The notes below the pieces were generated by a model. That model was not told the origin of the DNA and did not search any database. It saw only the letters and a list, made by a program, of their open reading frames with translations. 52,471 nucleotides of DNA from Bacteroidales bacterium (GTDB lineage: Bacteria > Bacteroidota > Bacteroidia > Bacteroidales > Muribaculaceae). Positions 33,601 to 41,738 of this stretch are shown one piece after another (position 1 is the first letter of the stretch; each line of letters begins with the position of its first letter). A program made the position numbers and the translations under genes. The stretch lies in NCBI GenBank assembly GCA_020860515.1, contig JAJBUG010000042.1:10487-62957 (forward strand), written 5' to 3'.

Positions 33601-35210
33601 ATATAGCTGTCGAGGCTCATCACCAATTCCTCGCGCAGCGAGTCGATAGCCGGGTTAGTGACCTGGGCGAAATGCTGGCGGAAGTAGTTGAATAGAGGCT
33701 GTGGCTCGTCGCTGAAGATAGCCAGCGGCGTATCGTTGCCCATTGAGTTGACTGGCTCTTTGCCGTCAACCACCATTGGGGTGATAATTTTCTCTACGTC
33801 CTCGCGGTGGTAGCTGTTGGCGTGGAGCAAGCGGCGGAAATTGTCAACAGTGTTGGCAACTTTTCGTCCGCTGCTGATATTGTCGAGGCTGATGCGGTTG
33901 AGGCTCAGCCATTCGCGGTAGGGCTTCTCCTTGGCCAATTGGTCCTTGAGCTCGGCATCTTGATAAATCTTGCCTTGCTCCATATCAATCATCAGCATCT
34001 TGCCGGGGCGCAGACGCCCCTTCTCCTTGATTTCTGCGGCATCGAATGGCAGCACGCCCATCTCTGAGGCAAGCACCACAGTGTCGTTTTTGGTAATCAG
34101 GTAGCGGGCTGGTCGGAGGCCATTGCGGTCGAGCATGCCGCCAGCATAGCGTCCGTCGCTGAAGAGCAGGGTGGCAGGTCCATCCCAAGCCTCCATTAAT
34201 ATAGAGTGGTATTCGTAGAATGCTTTGAGGTCGGCTGAAATGGGGTTCTTGTCGTTGAATGATTCCGGCACCAGCATGGCCAATGCGCGAGGCAGGCTCA
34301 TGCCAGCTTGCACGAAGAACTCCAGCACATTGTCGAGGCTTGCCGAGTCGCTCATGCCTTCTTGCACGATGGGCGCTACATCGCGTCCCATGAATGCCTC
34401 GGGGCAGAGGGTGTGCTCGCGAGCCTTCATCCATAAGCGGTTGCCCTGGATGGTGTTGATTTCGCCATTGTGGCCAAGCATGCGGAATGGCTGTGCCAGG
34501 CTCCACGTGGGGAAGGTGTTAGTGGAGAATCGCGAGTGTACCAGCACCATGGCTGATGTGAAGTGGGGGTGCATCAGGTCGGGGTAATAATAGCGTAGTT
34601 GTAGGCTCGAAAGCATGCCTTTGTATATTATTACTCGGCTCGAAAGCGACACTATGTAGAAGTCTTTTTTATCTTGGATTGGAAGGGCTGCCACGCGGTT
34701 TTCAACAGCTTTGCGCAGCAGATACAGGCGCACGTCGATAGGGTCGTCAGTCTCTACATCGGCCACGAAAATCTGCTTGATGGCTGGCTCGGCGCTGAGT
34801 GCCACGGGGCCAAGCTGCTCGTTGTTGGTGGGCACGTCGCGCACCGCAATCAGCTTTAGCTTCAGGTCAATGGCCTCGCGCTCGATGATGTCGATGATTA
34901 CTTGCTGGGTGTCAGGGTCATGGGGCATGAACACCAAGCCAGTGCCGTAGCGCCCTTTTTCAGGCACTGCGATGCCTTGAAGCAGAATGAATTCGTGGGG
35001 GATTTGTACCATCAGGCCGGCTCCGTCGCCAGTCTTTGGGTCAGCGCCTTCGGCGCCTCGGTGCACCATGTGCTCAAGCACTTGGAGCCCCTTCTCAACT
35101 AATTGGTGCGACTTGATGCCGCGCACGTTGACCAGCAGGCCTACACCGCAAGCGTCATGCTCATAGCGGGCGTCATAGAGGCCTCGGTCGTTACGGATTA
35201 CTTTTTGCAT
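30699..35210 (-). CDS. gltB: Glutamate synthase large subunit
   Basis: This 1503-residue protein shows the complete GltB architecture. A class II glutaminase domain has its catalytic Cys at position 21 in EHDACGVGLL, exposed after removal of a short propeptide. The central domain is followed by the FMN-binding synthase domain (SGRFGVTTEYLVNADELQIK, SGSDGGTGASPASSIRYAGA). The 3Fe-4S cysteines lie in CVMMRKCHQNTCPMG. A C-terminal GxGxG beta-helix carries DYVGKGLSGGRIVIVPP and MTGGRTVVLG. It transfers the amide of glutamine to 2-oxoglutarate with electrons from GltD. Its promoter lies about 65 bp upstream. Confidence 0.97.
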   Translation of the reverse strand: MQKVIRNDRGLYDARYEHDACGVGLLVNVRGIKSHQLVEKGLQVLEHMVHRGAEGADPKTGDGAGLMVQIPHEFILLQGIAVPEKGRYGTGLVFMPHDPDTQQVIIDIIEREAIDLKLKLIAVRDVPTNNEQLGPVALSAEPAIKQIFVADVETDDPIDVRLYLLRKAVENRVAALPIQDKKDFYIVSLSSRVIIYKGMLSSLQLRYYYPDLMHPHFTSAMVLVHSRFSTNTFPTWSLAQPFRMLGHNGEINTIQGNRLWMKAREHTLCPEAFMGRDVAPIVQEGMSDSASLDNVLEFFVQAGMSLPRALAMLVPESFNDKNPISADLKAFYEYHSILMEAWDGPATLLFSDGRYAGGMLDRNGLRPARYLITKNDTVVLASEMGVLPFDAAEIKEKGRLRPGKMLMIDMEQGKIYQDAELKDQLAKEKPYREWLSLNRISLDNISSGRKVANTVDNFRRLLHANSYHREDVEKIITPMVVDGKEPVNSMGNDTPLAIFSDEPQPLFNYFRQHFAQVTNPAIDSLREELVMSLDSYIGAVKGNTVEATPELCKMVLLKRPVLTNRELDLLCNLRYKGFNTRKLATTYPVSEGAEGLEKAIDRLCQEAEKAVDEGCNYIVLSDRGVDKENAQVPSLLATSAVHHHLIKAGKRAQTALVIETAEAREVMHIALLVGYGASAINPYLAFAVINDMVNRHEVQLDYSTAEKNYIKAIDKGLLKVMSKMGISTITSYKGAQLFECLGLSEDLCKRYLGNTASRIGGLDLPQISADIAKAHDEAFSEDFDTELPLPHIGQYSFRKDGERHAWNPETIATLQIATRTGDYEKFKKFTELVDKKPDPIFIRDFLDFKPAEPIPVEEVEPEEAIMKRFVTGAMSFGSISREAHEALAIAMNTIGARSNTGEGGEDPERFKKRADGTSARSAIKQVASGRFGVTTEYLVNADELQIKVAQGAKPGEGGQLPGFKVDKIIAKTRHSIPGISLISPPPHHDIYSIEDLAQLIFDLKNVNPRAKISVKLVSESGVGTIAAGVAKAKSDIITISGSDGGTGASPASSIRYAGAPVEIGLSETQQTLVINNLRGQVTLQADGQLKTARDVIIMAMLGAEEYGFATSALIVLGCVMMRKCHQNTCPMGVATQNEELRKRFIGRSEYVINFFRFLARQIRETLASIGVRKIDDIIGRADLLMPKQGVGNEKCATIDLDRILCVPEEATTNALRKIIDQKHEIDHVMDREIISRSYPAIHSEMPVDLEFQISNTDRAVGAMLSGRVAEKFGSEGFEIDTINCTFKGAAGQSFGAFLVPGINFRLEGDANDYVGKGLSGGRIVIVPPAGSDFEPEHNIIAGNTILYGATSGEIYINGRVGERFCVRNSGATAVVEGVGDHCCEYMTGGRTVVLGTTGRNFAAGMSGGIAYVWNPEGTFDFFCNMEMVELSLIEELADERELHRLISNHYKYTRSPLAGRMLNDWATYRDQFIKVIPIEYKKVLHDQKAQRLQRRIASITINE

Positions 35211-35228
35211 AACCTAAATTGTGCTATG

Positions 35229-35242
35229 CCCCCATAAGGGGG
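35229..35242. repeat. Short GC hairpin in the gltB leader
   Basis: CCCCC (35229-35233) ATAA GGGGG (35238-35242) lies in the presumed 5' leader of gltB, 18 bp from its start. It may affect translation or mRNA stability. Confidence 0.5.
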
Positions 35243-35272
35243 ATAAAACCTAAAGAAATTTGTACCTCGCTG

Positions 35273-35304
35273 CAAAGTTAGCAAAAAGTCACGAATTGAC
35301 CAAA
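35273..35304 (-). promoter_or_regulatory. gltB promoter
   Basis: On the minus strand TTTG (35304-35301), 20 bp, then TAACTTTG (35280-35273) is a good match to the Bacteroidetes sigma factor consensus. Confidence 0.75.
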
Positions 35305-35436
35305 TTTTCTTTCTATTTTTCACAAAAATCCCCAAATTTTACAAAATTTGTCAAAAATTCCCTTTCTTTATAAAGGGAGTTTATTTTGTATATCATGATA
35401 TTTTACGAGTGTAACTTTCAACTTTTTAATAAACAC

Positions 35437-35525
35437 ACCCAAAAACGTCCTTCAAAAGATCAAAATCGACCCAAAAACGTCCTTCAAAAGATCAAAATCG
35501 ACCCAAAAAACGTCCTTCAAAAGAT
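35437..35525 (+). repeat. Tandem 32-bp repeats upstream of the ATPase gene
   Basis: Units begin at 35437, 35469 and 35501. The first two are identical over 32 bases. The third has one extra A and stops after the core AACGTCCTTCAAAAGAT. The block ends 20 bp upstream of the ATPase -33 box, a place where activator or repressor sites would lie. Confidence 0.9.
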
Positions 35526-35545
35526 ATAAAATATGTTAAATTTTT

Positions 35546-35575
35546 TTTGTATTTGATTTTTAAATAGTATATTTG
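35546..35575 (+). promoter_or_regulatory. Promoter of the AAA ATPase gene
   Basis: TTTG (35546-35549), 18 bp, TATATTTG (35568-35575). The gene start is 54 bp further on. Confidence 0.65.
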
Positions 35576-35629
35576 CAATAGGTTAAGTGTATATTTACAC
35601 TGATATTAAAAATTTACTCTAAACTAACA

Positions 35630-36838
35630 ATGGCAGATATAAACACTGAGGCCCTTTATGAGGCCTATTACTCTAAAATAAATCAAACCAGTACAGAGTT
35701 CGTACGCTACCTTTATCGGGAAATCAACTGGGATGCCAACATTATAGGGATTCTGGGTGCAAGAGGCGTGGGTAAAACAACGCTCTTATTGCAACGCATC
35801 AAATTGCTGTTTGCCGACAACTACGAACAAGCCCTTTATGTATCCCTGGATAACCTGTGGTTCAATACCAATTCTCTAATCGATTTGGTTCGCCATCTGA
35901 ATATGCGAGGAGTAAGAAATCTTTTTTTGGATGAGGTGCATAAATACAAAAATTGGACCCAGACCTTGAAAAATATTTCTGATATTTATCCTCGTATGAA
36001 AATTGTATATACGGGCTCTTCTATGTTGGAAATTGATCACTCAAAAGCTGATATGTCGCGTAGGCAGACTCTATATACAATGGCAGGAATGTCATTTCGA
36101 GAATACTTAGAATTTGAGGGTATTGCCCAATTGCCCTCTTTGTCGTTGGATCAACTGCTTTCACGCCATATCAATTTGGCTTTAGATATTACCGCTAAAG
36201 TGGATGTGATGGCTTATTTTGATGATTATCTTCGTCATGGCTATTACCCTTTCTACAAAGAAGAGAAAAGGGATTATTTGATTCGCTTGCGAGAAACTGC
36301 CAAAACTGTCATTGACAATGATGTACCTGCCATTGAGAATTTTGAGTTCGAAACTCTCAACAAGATCAAAAAGATGTTGATGATAATTGCTGCTCAAGTA
36401 CCCTTTGTACCCAATATTAATAATCTTTCTGAGGAAATTGCTACAAATCGTAATCAAACACTAAAAATCCTATACATTCTGGATAAAGCTAAACTTTTGT
36501 TCTTGATTACTGAAAAGGAAAAGTCATATCACAGTTTGGTTAAGCCTGAGAAGGTGCTTTTAGGTAATCCAAACTTAATGTATGCTTTGGCCTCTATGCC
36601 TGAGATAGGTACCATTAGAGAAACATTTTTTGTTTCACAATTGGCTGAGATAGGATCCATTACCTCTCCCTCCAAAGGGGATTATGTGATAGATGGCAAA
36701 TACTTATTCGAGGTTGGTGGTGCGCGCAAGAACTTCAATCAAATCAAGGACATTCCCAATAGCTATTTAGCGATTGATGATACCTTGGTAGGGCGTGGCA
36801 ACAAAATCCCTCTTTGGCTCTTTGGATTCTTGAAGTAA
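35630..36838 (+). CDS. AAA (AAA_14/DUF4143-type) ATP-binding protein
   Basis: This 402-residue cytoplasmic protein has Walker A GARGVGKT at 43-50 and Walker B NLFLDEVHKY with D101 and E102. A sensor-like VYTGSSM motif and RRQTLYTMAGMSFREYLEF follow, typical of the AAA_14 family. The C-terminal half carries a DUF4143-like region (FFVSQLAEIGSITSPSKGDYV, FEVGGARKNFNQIK) resembling a nuclease-fold remnant (GDY...FEVGG). These proteins are common in Bacteroidetes, and their function is unknown. It lies directly upstream of the cas operon but has its own promoter and repeat block, so membership in the CRISPR system is not supported. Confidence 0.85.
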   Translation: MADINTEALYEAYYSKINQTSTEFVRYLYREINWDANIIGILGARGVGKTTLLLQRIKLLFADNYEQALYVSLDNLWFNTNSLIDLVRHLNMRGVRNLFLDEVHKYKNWTQTLKNISDIYPRMKIVYTGSSMLEIDHSKADMSRRQTLYTMAGMSFREYLEFEGIAQLPSLSLDQLLSRHINLALDITAKVDVMAYFDDYLRHGYYPFYKEEKRDYLIRLRETAKTVIDNDVPAIENFEFETLNKIKKMLMIIAAQVPFVPNINNLSEEIATNRNQTLKILYILDKAKLLFLITEKEKSYHSLVKPEKVLLGNPNLMYALASMPEIGTIRETFFVSQLAEIGSITSPSKGDYVIDGKYLFEVGGARKNFNQIKDIPNSYLAIDDTLVGRGNKIPLWLFGFLK

Positions 36839-36973
36839 TGACTTGGCTCAATCAATTGCATCTAATAATACCCATGCTGCCCAATCTCCAAATATTGATA
36901 CCAAATTCTTATTTTTGTTCTTATGATTAGGAAGAAATCAAATGTTAAAAAATTGGAGTTTGTTATAGAAAAT

Positions 36974-37004
36974 TTTGTATTTAAAAAAATAATTTCTACT
37001 TTTG
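36974..37004 (+). promoter_or_regulatory. Promoter of the cas operon
   Basis: TTTG (36974-36977), exactly 19 bp, TACTTTTG (36997-37004) is a full consensus match. A second possible -7 box, TAAATTTG, occurs at 37096-37103 without a good -33 box. The remaining bases from 36839 hold no gene. Transcription from 37012 or so would give a leader of about 130 bases. Confidence 0.75.
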
Positions 37005-37021
37005 CAAAGATGTAAATTAAA

Positions 37022-37051
37022 TGTTAACCTAAAAAACGAGTTCTGTTAACA
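37022..37051. promoter_or_regulatory. Inverted repeat in the cas operon leader
   Basis: TGTTAAC (37022-37028) and GTTAACA (37045-37051) form a dyad 17 bp apart, just after the predicted transcription start. It may be an operator for an unseen repressor or simply a stem in the mRNA. Confidence 0.4.
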
Positions 37052-37139
37052 ATTTTTCACATTGCTGTATACGAAAATTGGCATAGGTATGACATTAAAT
37101 TTGCAATAAAAATTTTTAGATAAATAAATTTGCTATGAA

Positions 37140-37221
37140 ATGAATAATATCCCACATACGGCCTCTCCAAGGGCACTTAAAAGAAGATGATCTCCAAACT
37201 AACGAGGAGCATTCACTTGGC
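37140..37221 (+). other. Frameshifted 5' end of cas3
   Basis: An ATG at 37140 opens MNNIPHT and ends at TGA after 16 codons. The cas3 frame just beside it reads SHIRPLQGHLKEDDLQTNEE and then HSLGVAKLAKEF, the expected I-C Cas3 N-terminus, but has no start codon. Removing one C from CCC at 37151-37153 joins ATG to that frame. The EEHS histidine here is the first HD-domain metal ligand of the family. Confidence 0.6.
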
Positions 37222-39312
37222 GTGGCTAAATTAGCCAAAGAATTCGCTTCTGAATTCGAGATGGGCGAGTGGGGATATATTATAGGTCTCCTTCATGATA
37301 AAGGGAAAGAAAAGAAAGATTTCCAAAATTATATTAGAAGAGCAAATGGATTGAAAGCAGAACCCTATAAAGACAAATCTCATGCTTATGTGGGAGCTCT
37401 GCTATCTAAAGAATTGTTTCCACAGTTCTATCCTATAATGGCATTTCCAATTTATGGACATCATGGAGGATTGTGCAATTATTATGAATTGGACAAAGAT
37501 AAGGTTATACCTCAGGAAATTGATATAGATTTGAATTTAACATGTCCGTCAAGACCAACCTTATTTGAGAATTTAAAATCACAAGATTTTAATCATTTAG
37601 TAAGAATGCTCTATTCTTGTCTGGTTGATGCAGATTTTTTAGATACTGAAGCTTTCATGAATCCAAAACGTGCTCAATTGCGTTTTCCTACAGTTTCTTT
37701 GGGCTCATTACTACTTCAATTGGAGAAATACCTATCTAAGCTTTCAACTGATTCTCCAATGACTAAAGTTAACGAGATAAGGAAAAGAGTCCAAAATAGA
37801 TGCAAAGAAACTGCTCAATATGAACCAGGAGTTTATAGCTTAACAGTGCCTACGGGTGGAGGAAAAACTCTATCTTCACTGTTATGGGCGATGCTTCACG
37901 CACGGAAATTTAATAAAAAGCGTATCATTATAGCAATTCCTTATACAAGTATTATCTCCCAGACAGCTAAATTATTAAAGAGCATTTTTGGAAAAGAGAA
38001 TGTTCTTGAGCACCACTCTAACCTCACTTTTGAAGAGGGAAAAGATTGGGAAGATCTAACTTCTCAGAAATTAGCATCTGAGAATTGGGACGCTCCGATA
38101 ATTGTAACTACCAATGTACGTTTATTTGAATCAATTTTTTCCAACAGACCAAGTACATGTCGTAAACTTCATAATATATGCAATAGTGTCATTATTCTTG
38201 ATGAAGCTCAAATGCTCCCTGGTGAACGGCTTCAACCCATCGTTGATGCCCTTGAAAGTTACGTGAAGTTATTTGGAGTGACACTCCTATTCACTACTGC
38301 AAGTCAGCCAACATTAGAAGGACGCCGAAAAGGTAATCCTAAAGATTTGATAGGATTCTCCACCGTTAAGGAAATAATACCTAAGGAATGGCGCTTACAT
38401 GACAATCTTCGTAGAGTTGAAATAACAGAATCCCCTTTGCCTTTAGATTATGATCAAGTAGCAGAAAAAATTAGAAATACAGATAGGGTTCTTTGTATAG
38501 TAAATACACGAAAAGATGCAATGAAAATTTTTTCATTATTACCAAAAGAGGAAGGTTATTTTCATCTATCAAGAATGATGTGTCCACAACATGTAGATAC
38601 AACATTGGAAGAAATTAGAAACGCACTTAAGGGTAAGGGCACAGTAAAAGTTGTTACAACTCAGCTTGTAGAGGCGGGTGTAGATATTGATTTTCCTGTA
38701 GTAATGCGTCAAGAGGCCGGATTGGATTCAGTGTTGCAGGCCGCAGGCCGATGCAATCGGGAAGGGAAAATGCATGGTCTGGGTTCTACTTTCGTGTTTG
38801 AATTAAAGGACCGTAAGCTTCCTATCGGCACTCTTTCTTTTGCAAATGATGCACGTAAAGATATTCTTCCCATTGAAGACTATTTTGATCCCAGTCAAAT
38901 GGAAAAATATTTTGTAAGTTACTATAATAGATTACATTCTTTTGATAAAACAATTGATGGAGAGAATATAGCTTCTACTCTTTATGATCCGAGAAGATTA
39001 AGATTTGAAGATGCAAACAATCTTTTTCATCTTATTGAAAACTCGGAAAAATCTGTTGTAGTGAATTTTGAAAAAAGTAGAGAACTTGTGAGAGAATTCA
39101 AAAAATTTGGTCCAAATCGAAGTTTATTCCGACATTTGGGTCGCTATGTGGTGAATATCAATTCTACTGATTTTGTCGCACTTGATAAAGGCGGATTTTT
39201 AGAAAAATTAGGAGATAGTAATCTTTACTATCTTGCCGATGAAAAGCAGTATGATGAAAAACTTGGATTAAAAATTGATAACCATTGGAACAACGAAACC
39301 ATAATAATATAA
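37222..39312 (+). CDS. cas3: CRISPR-associated helicase/nuclease Cas3 (type I-C)
   Basis: From the first in-frame standard start (GTG) the protein has 696 residues. The HD nuclease domain shows LLHDKGKEKKDFQ (H25, D26) and YGHHGG. The superfamily 2 helicase follows, with Walker A PTGGGKT (210-216), DEAQ box (D327-Q330), motif III FTTASQP and motif VI QAAGRCNREG. Cas3 unwinds and degrades DNA marked by Cascade. The start is abnormal: homology continues upstream through EEHS, including a metal-binding His, but the ATG at 37140 is out of frame by one base. The protein made from GTG would lack that ligand. The stop is 2 bp before cas5. Confidence 0.9.
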   Translation: MAKLAKEFASEFEMGEWGYIIGLLHDKGKEKKDFQNYIRRANGLKAEPYKDKSHAYVGALLSKELFPQFYPIMAFPIYGHHGGLCNYYELDKDKVIPQEIDIDLNLTCPSRPTLFENLKSQDFNHLVRMLYSCLVDADFLDTEAFMNPKRAQLRFPTVSLGSLLLQLEKYLSKLSTDSPMTKVNEIRKRVQNRCKETAQYEPGVYSLTVPTGGGKTLSSLLWAMLHARKFNKKRIIIAIPYTSIISQTAKLLKSIFGKENVLEHHSNLTFEEGKDWEDLTSQKLASENWDAPIIVTTNVRLFESIFSNRPSTCRKLHNICNSVIILDEAQMLPGERLQPIVDALESYVKLFGVTLLFTTASQPTLEGRRKGNPKDLIGFSTVKEIIPKEWRLHDNLRRVEITESPLPLDYDQVAEKIRNTDRVLCIVNTRKDAMKIFSLLPKEEGYFHLSRMMCPQHVDTTLEEIRNALKGKGTVKVVTTQLVEAGVDIDFPVVMRQEAGLDSVLQAAGRCNREGKMHGLGSTFVFELKDRKLPIGTLSFANDARKDILPIEDYFDPSQMEKYFVSYYNRLHSFDKTIDGENIASTLYDPRRLRFEDANNLFHLIENSEKSVVVNFEKSRELVREFKKFGPNRSLFRHLGRYVVNINSTDFVALDKGGFLEKLGDSNLYYLADEKQYDEKLGLKIDNHWNNETIII

Positions 39313-39314
39313 AT

Positions 39315-39992
39315 ATGGAATATATTGATAAAGAATATTGTATTGAAGTATGGGGTGATATCGCTTGCTTCACTCGTCCAGAATTGAAAGTGGAGCGAAT
39401 GAGCTATGATGTCATTACCCCATCTGCAGCAAGGGCTATCTTTGAAGCCATTCTTTTTAAGAAAGGAGCAATGAGATGGGAAGTTACTAAGATTGAAGTG
39501 CTCAATCCTATTCGTTGGATCTCTATTCGACGCAATGAGGTTGGTGCCGTAAATTCTGGTTCATCATCAATATATATTGAAGAAAAACGTCAACAAAAGA
39601 ATACTCTAATGTTGCGTGATGTGCGATATCGCCTTTACGCCAAACTTGTTTACATTCCTGTAAGCAAACGTGCTAAAGAAAACATGATGCGTGAACCTGG
39701 GAATGATGAGAATCCCCAAAAATATTACAGCATGTTTGAGCGTAGAGCTAAAGCTGGACAATGTTTCACTCAGCCTTATTTAGGCACTCGTGAATGTTCC
39801 GCATTTTGGCAAATAGTTACACAAGTAGAGGAAGAAAAAGCCCCAATTTCTGAAAGCCAAGACTTTGGTTTAATGTTATATGACTTGGATTTTAGTAATC
39901 CTAAGGATATAACTCCCATGTTCTTTCGTGCTAAAATGAATGAAGGTGTGATTCAAGTGCCAAATTCAAAAAGTGAAGAAATATTAAGATGA
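39315..39992 (+). CDS. cas5c: Cas5c (Cas5d), crRNA-processing Cascade subunit
   Basis: The ATG at 39315 gives 225 residues beginning MEYIDKEYCIEVWGDIACF. A longer frame from 39285 overlaps cas3 and is not needed. Family features are FTRPELKVERMSYDVITPSA near the N-terminus, ILFKKGAMRWEVTKIEVLNP, and the late segment CFTQPYLGTRECSAFWQ. In type I-C, this protein replaces Cas6: it cuts the repeat RNA below its hairpin and then stays on the 5' handle. It overlaps cas8c by four bases (ATGA). Confidence 0.95.
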   Translation: MEYIDKEYCIEVWGDIACFTRPELKVERMSYDVITPSAARAIFEAILFKKGAMRWEVTKIEVLNPIRWISIRRNEVGAVNSGSSSIYIEEKRQQKNTLMLRDVRYRLYAKLVYIPVSKRAKENMMREPGNDENPQKYYSMFERRAKAGQCFTQPYLGTRECSAFWQIVTQVEEEKAPISESQDFGLMLYDLDFSNPKDITPMFFRAKMNEGVIQVPNSKSEEILR

Positions 39993-41686
39993 TACTGAAA
40001 GCGTTATATGACTATTACCATCACAGTCCAAATGTGGCTCCATTAGGGAAAGAGAAGAAAGAAATCTCTTTCATTATAGTATTGGATTCAGATGGCAAAT
40101 TTATTCGTGTTGAGGATACGCGAATAGATGGACGTGGAAAAATCTATTTGGTTCCAAAATCGATAGGAAGGACCTCTAAGCCTATTCCCAATCGTATGTG
40201 GGATAATACAGAATATGTACTCGGGATTTCTAAAAAAGACAAATCTGAAAAGCAAGATAAAGCTGATAAAGCTGCCAGAGAAAAGAATAGTCTTTTTGTT
40301 GACCTATGTATAAAGCTAGCGAAAGAAAACCCTGAAACTTCAATATTTCAAGCAATTCGTAAATTTTATGAAAATGGAAATATAGAAGATTTGAAACAAT
40401 CAAAATATTGGAGTTTACTCGAAGAGAATCAAACGAAAAATCTCACTTTCAAGCTGCAAGATTCCTTGACATTAGCTGTTGATGAAGCATGTTTGATTGA
40501 AAATGATGACAAAGAAAATGTGGTAGAGGGTCTTTGTCTTATCACGGGCACCAAAGGACCTATTGTTAGACTCACTACCTCTACACCAATACCAGGATGC
40601 CAATCCGTGGCTTCATTAGTATCCTTCCAAAAAGGATCAGGTTATGACTCTTATGGAAAAACTCAATGTTATAATGCCCCAATTAGCGTTGAGGCAGAAG
40701 GCGCTTTCAGTGAGGCTATTATGGCCTTGAAAGCAGCCGATTCAAGGAATTGGTTCAAATTGGGAGATCGTAGATTCTTATTTTGGGCCGCTAATAATAA
40801 TGAAGCCTCTGACTTGGCTCAAGAAAACTTTTTTGCTTTGATGGGGTGGCAACAAGATGATGATCCCAATCTTGGAATTGAAAAAGTAAACAAAGCTTAC
40901 AAAGCGATTTGGTCAGGCCAAGTGCCTTCAGACAATGGAGATAGATTTTTCATACTCGGTCTTGCACCTAATATTGGTAGGATTGCAGTAGTATATTGGA
41001 GCCAATGTACAGTAAAGGAGTTGGCTCAACGAATTCTGAACCATTTTGAAGGTATGGAAATCGTGGATACTCGTAAAAACCAACAACCTTATTATGGGTT
41101 GTACTCAATCCTTAAGTCAGCTTCTTTAAATGGAGATACTACTAAGCTATCTCCAAATTTATCAGAGGCCCTTGTAAAAAGTATATTTCAAGGTACTCCC
41201 TATCCATATCCTCTATATACAGCTATATTGACAAGAATAAGAGCGGAACTTTCTGAGGATTTTGGAATAAATCCCGGACGATGTGGTTTTATCAAGGCCT
41301 ATTTAAATCAGAAAAATGATAATGAAATAAAGATACAAGTTATGTTGGACAAAGAAAACCAAAACCAAGGATACCTATGCGGTAGACTCTTCGCTGTATT
41401 GGAAAAAATACAGAGTGATGCCCAAGGTGCTCAAACCATCCGAGAACGATACATGAATGCTGCTTCTGCTACTCCAGCTGCGGTATTCCCGACGATTCTA
41501 AATCTCTCAAATCATCATCTTGAAAAACTAAATCCAGGTGCATGCATTTGGTATGAAAAGCTCAAGCAAGAGATTTTCGATAAGATAATCTCAAATGGAT
41601 TTCCAGCACATCTGGATCTGCATGACCAAGGCCGATTCTTTGTTGGCTATTACCAACAAAGAAGTGATCTCTATTCATCAAAATAA
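39989..41686 (+). CDS. cas8c: Cas8c (Csd1), large Cascade subunit of type I-C
   Basis: This 565-residue protein starts MILKALYDYYHH. Typical Csd1 signatures are ISFIIVLDSDGKFIRVEDTR, LITGTKGPIVRLTTSTPIPG and ANIGRIAVV-type strands (APNIGRIAVVYWSQCTV). The C-terminal helical region contains GYLCGRLFAVLEKIQ and FFVGYYQQRSDLY. It recognises the PAM and holds the non-target strand. Coupling to cas5c is by ATGA overlap. The C-terminal third may also be made separately as the small subunit (see 41342). Confidence 0.95.
   Translation: MILKALYDYYHHSPNVAPLGKEKKEISFIIVLDSDGKFIRVEDTRIDGRGKIYLVPKSIGRTSKPIPNRMWDNTEYVLGISKKDKSEKQDKADKAAREKNSLFVDLCIKLAKENPETSIFQAIRKFYENGNIEDLKQSKYWSLLEENQTKNLTFKLQDSLTLAVDEACLIENDDKENVVEGLCLITGTKGPIVRLTTSTPIPGCQSVASLVSFQKGSGYDSYGKTQCYNAPISVEAEGAFSEAIMALKAADSRNWFKLGDRRFLFWAANNNEASDLAQENFFALMGWQQDDDPNLGIEKVNKAYKAIWSGQVPSDNGDRFFILGLAPNIGRIAVVYWSQCTVKELAQRILNHFEGMEIVDTRKNQQPYYGLYSILKSASLNGDTTKLSPNLSEALVKSIFQGTPYPYPLYTAILTRIRAELSEDFGINPGRCGFIKAYLNQKNDNEIKIQVMLDKENQNQGYLCGRLFAVLEKIQSDAQGAQTIRERYMNAASATPAAVFPTILNLSNHHLEKLNPGACIWYEKLKQEIFDKIISNGFPAHLDLHDQGRFFVGYYQQRSDLYSSK
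41342..41686 (+). CDS. Possible Cas11c small subunit from an internal start in cas8c
   Basis: Methionine 452 of Cas8c (ATG at 41342, in frame) lies just before GYLCGRLFAVLEKIQ. Internal translation from here gives 114 residues of almost pure helix. Type I-C systems are known to make Cas11 from an internal site at this place in cas8c. The upstream bases (AAATAAAGATACAAGTT) hold no strong ribosome site, so this is inference by family. Confidence 0.45.
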   Translation: MLDKENQNQGYLCGRLFAVLEKIQSDAQGAQTIRERYMNAASATPAAVFPTILNLSNHHLEKLNPGACIWYEKLKQEIFDKIISNGFPAHLDLHDQGRFFVGYYQQRSDLYSSK

Positions 41687-41738
41687 GATGAACCTTCAAA
41701 TGGATAACAAAGCTCAAATCTATAATAATCTATAACTT

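Noticed and set aside
35630..36838. AAA ATPase as an accessory CRISPR or defence gene
   Set aside because: It has its own promoter and repeats, lies 300 bp from cas3, and its family is common in Bacteroidetes outside cas loci.
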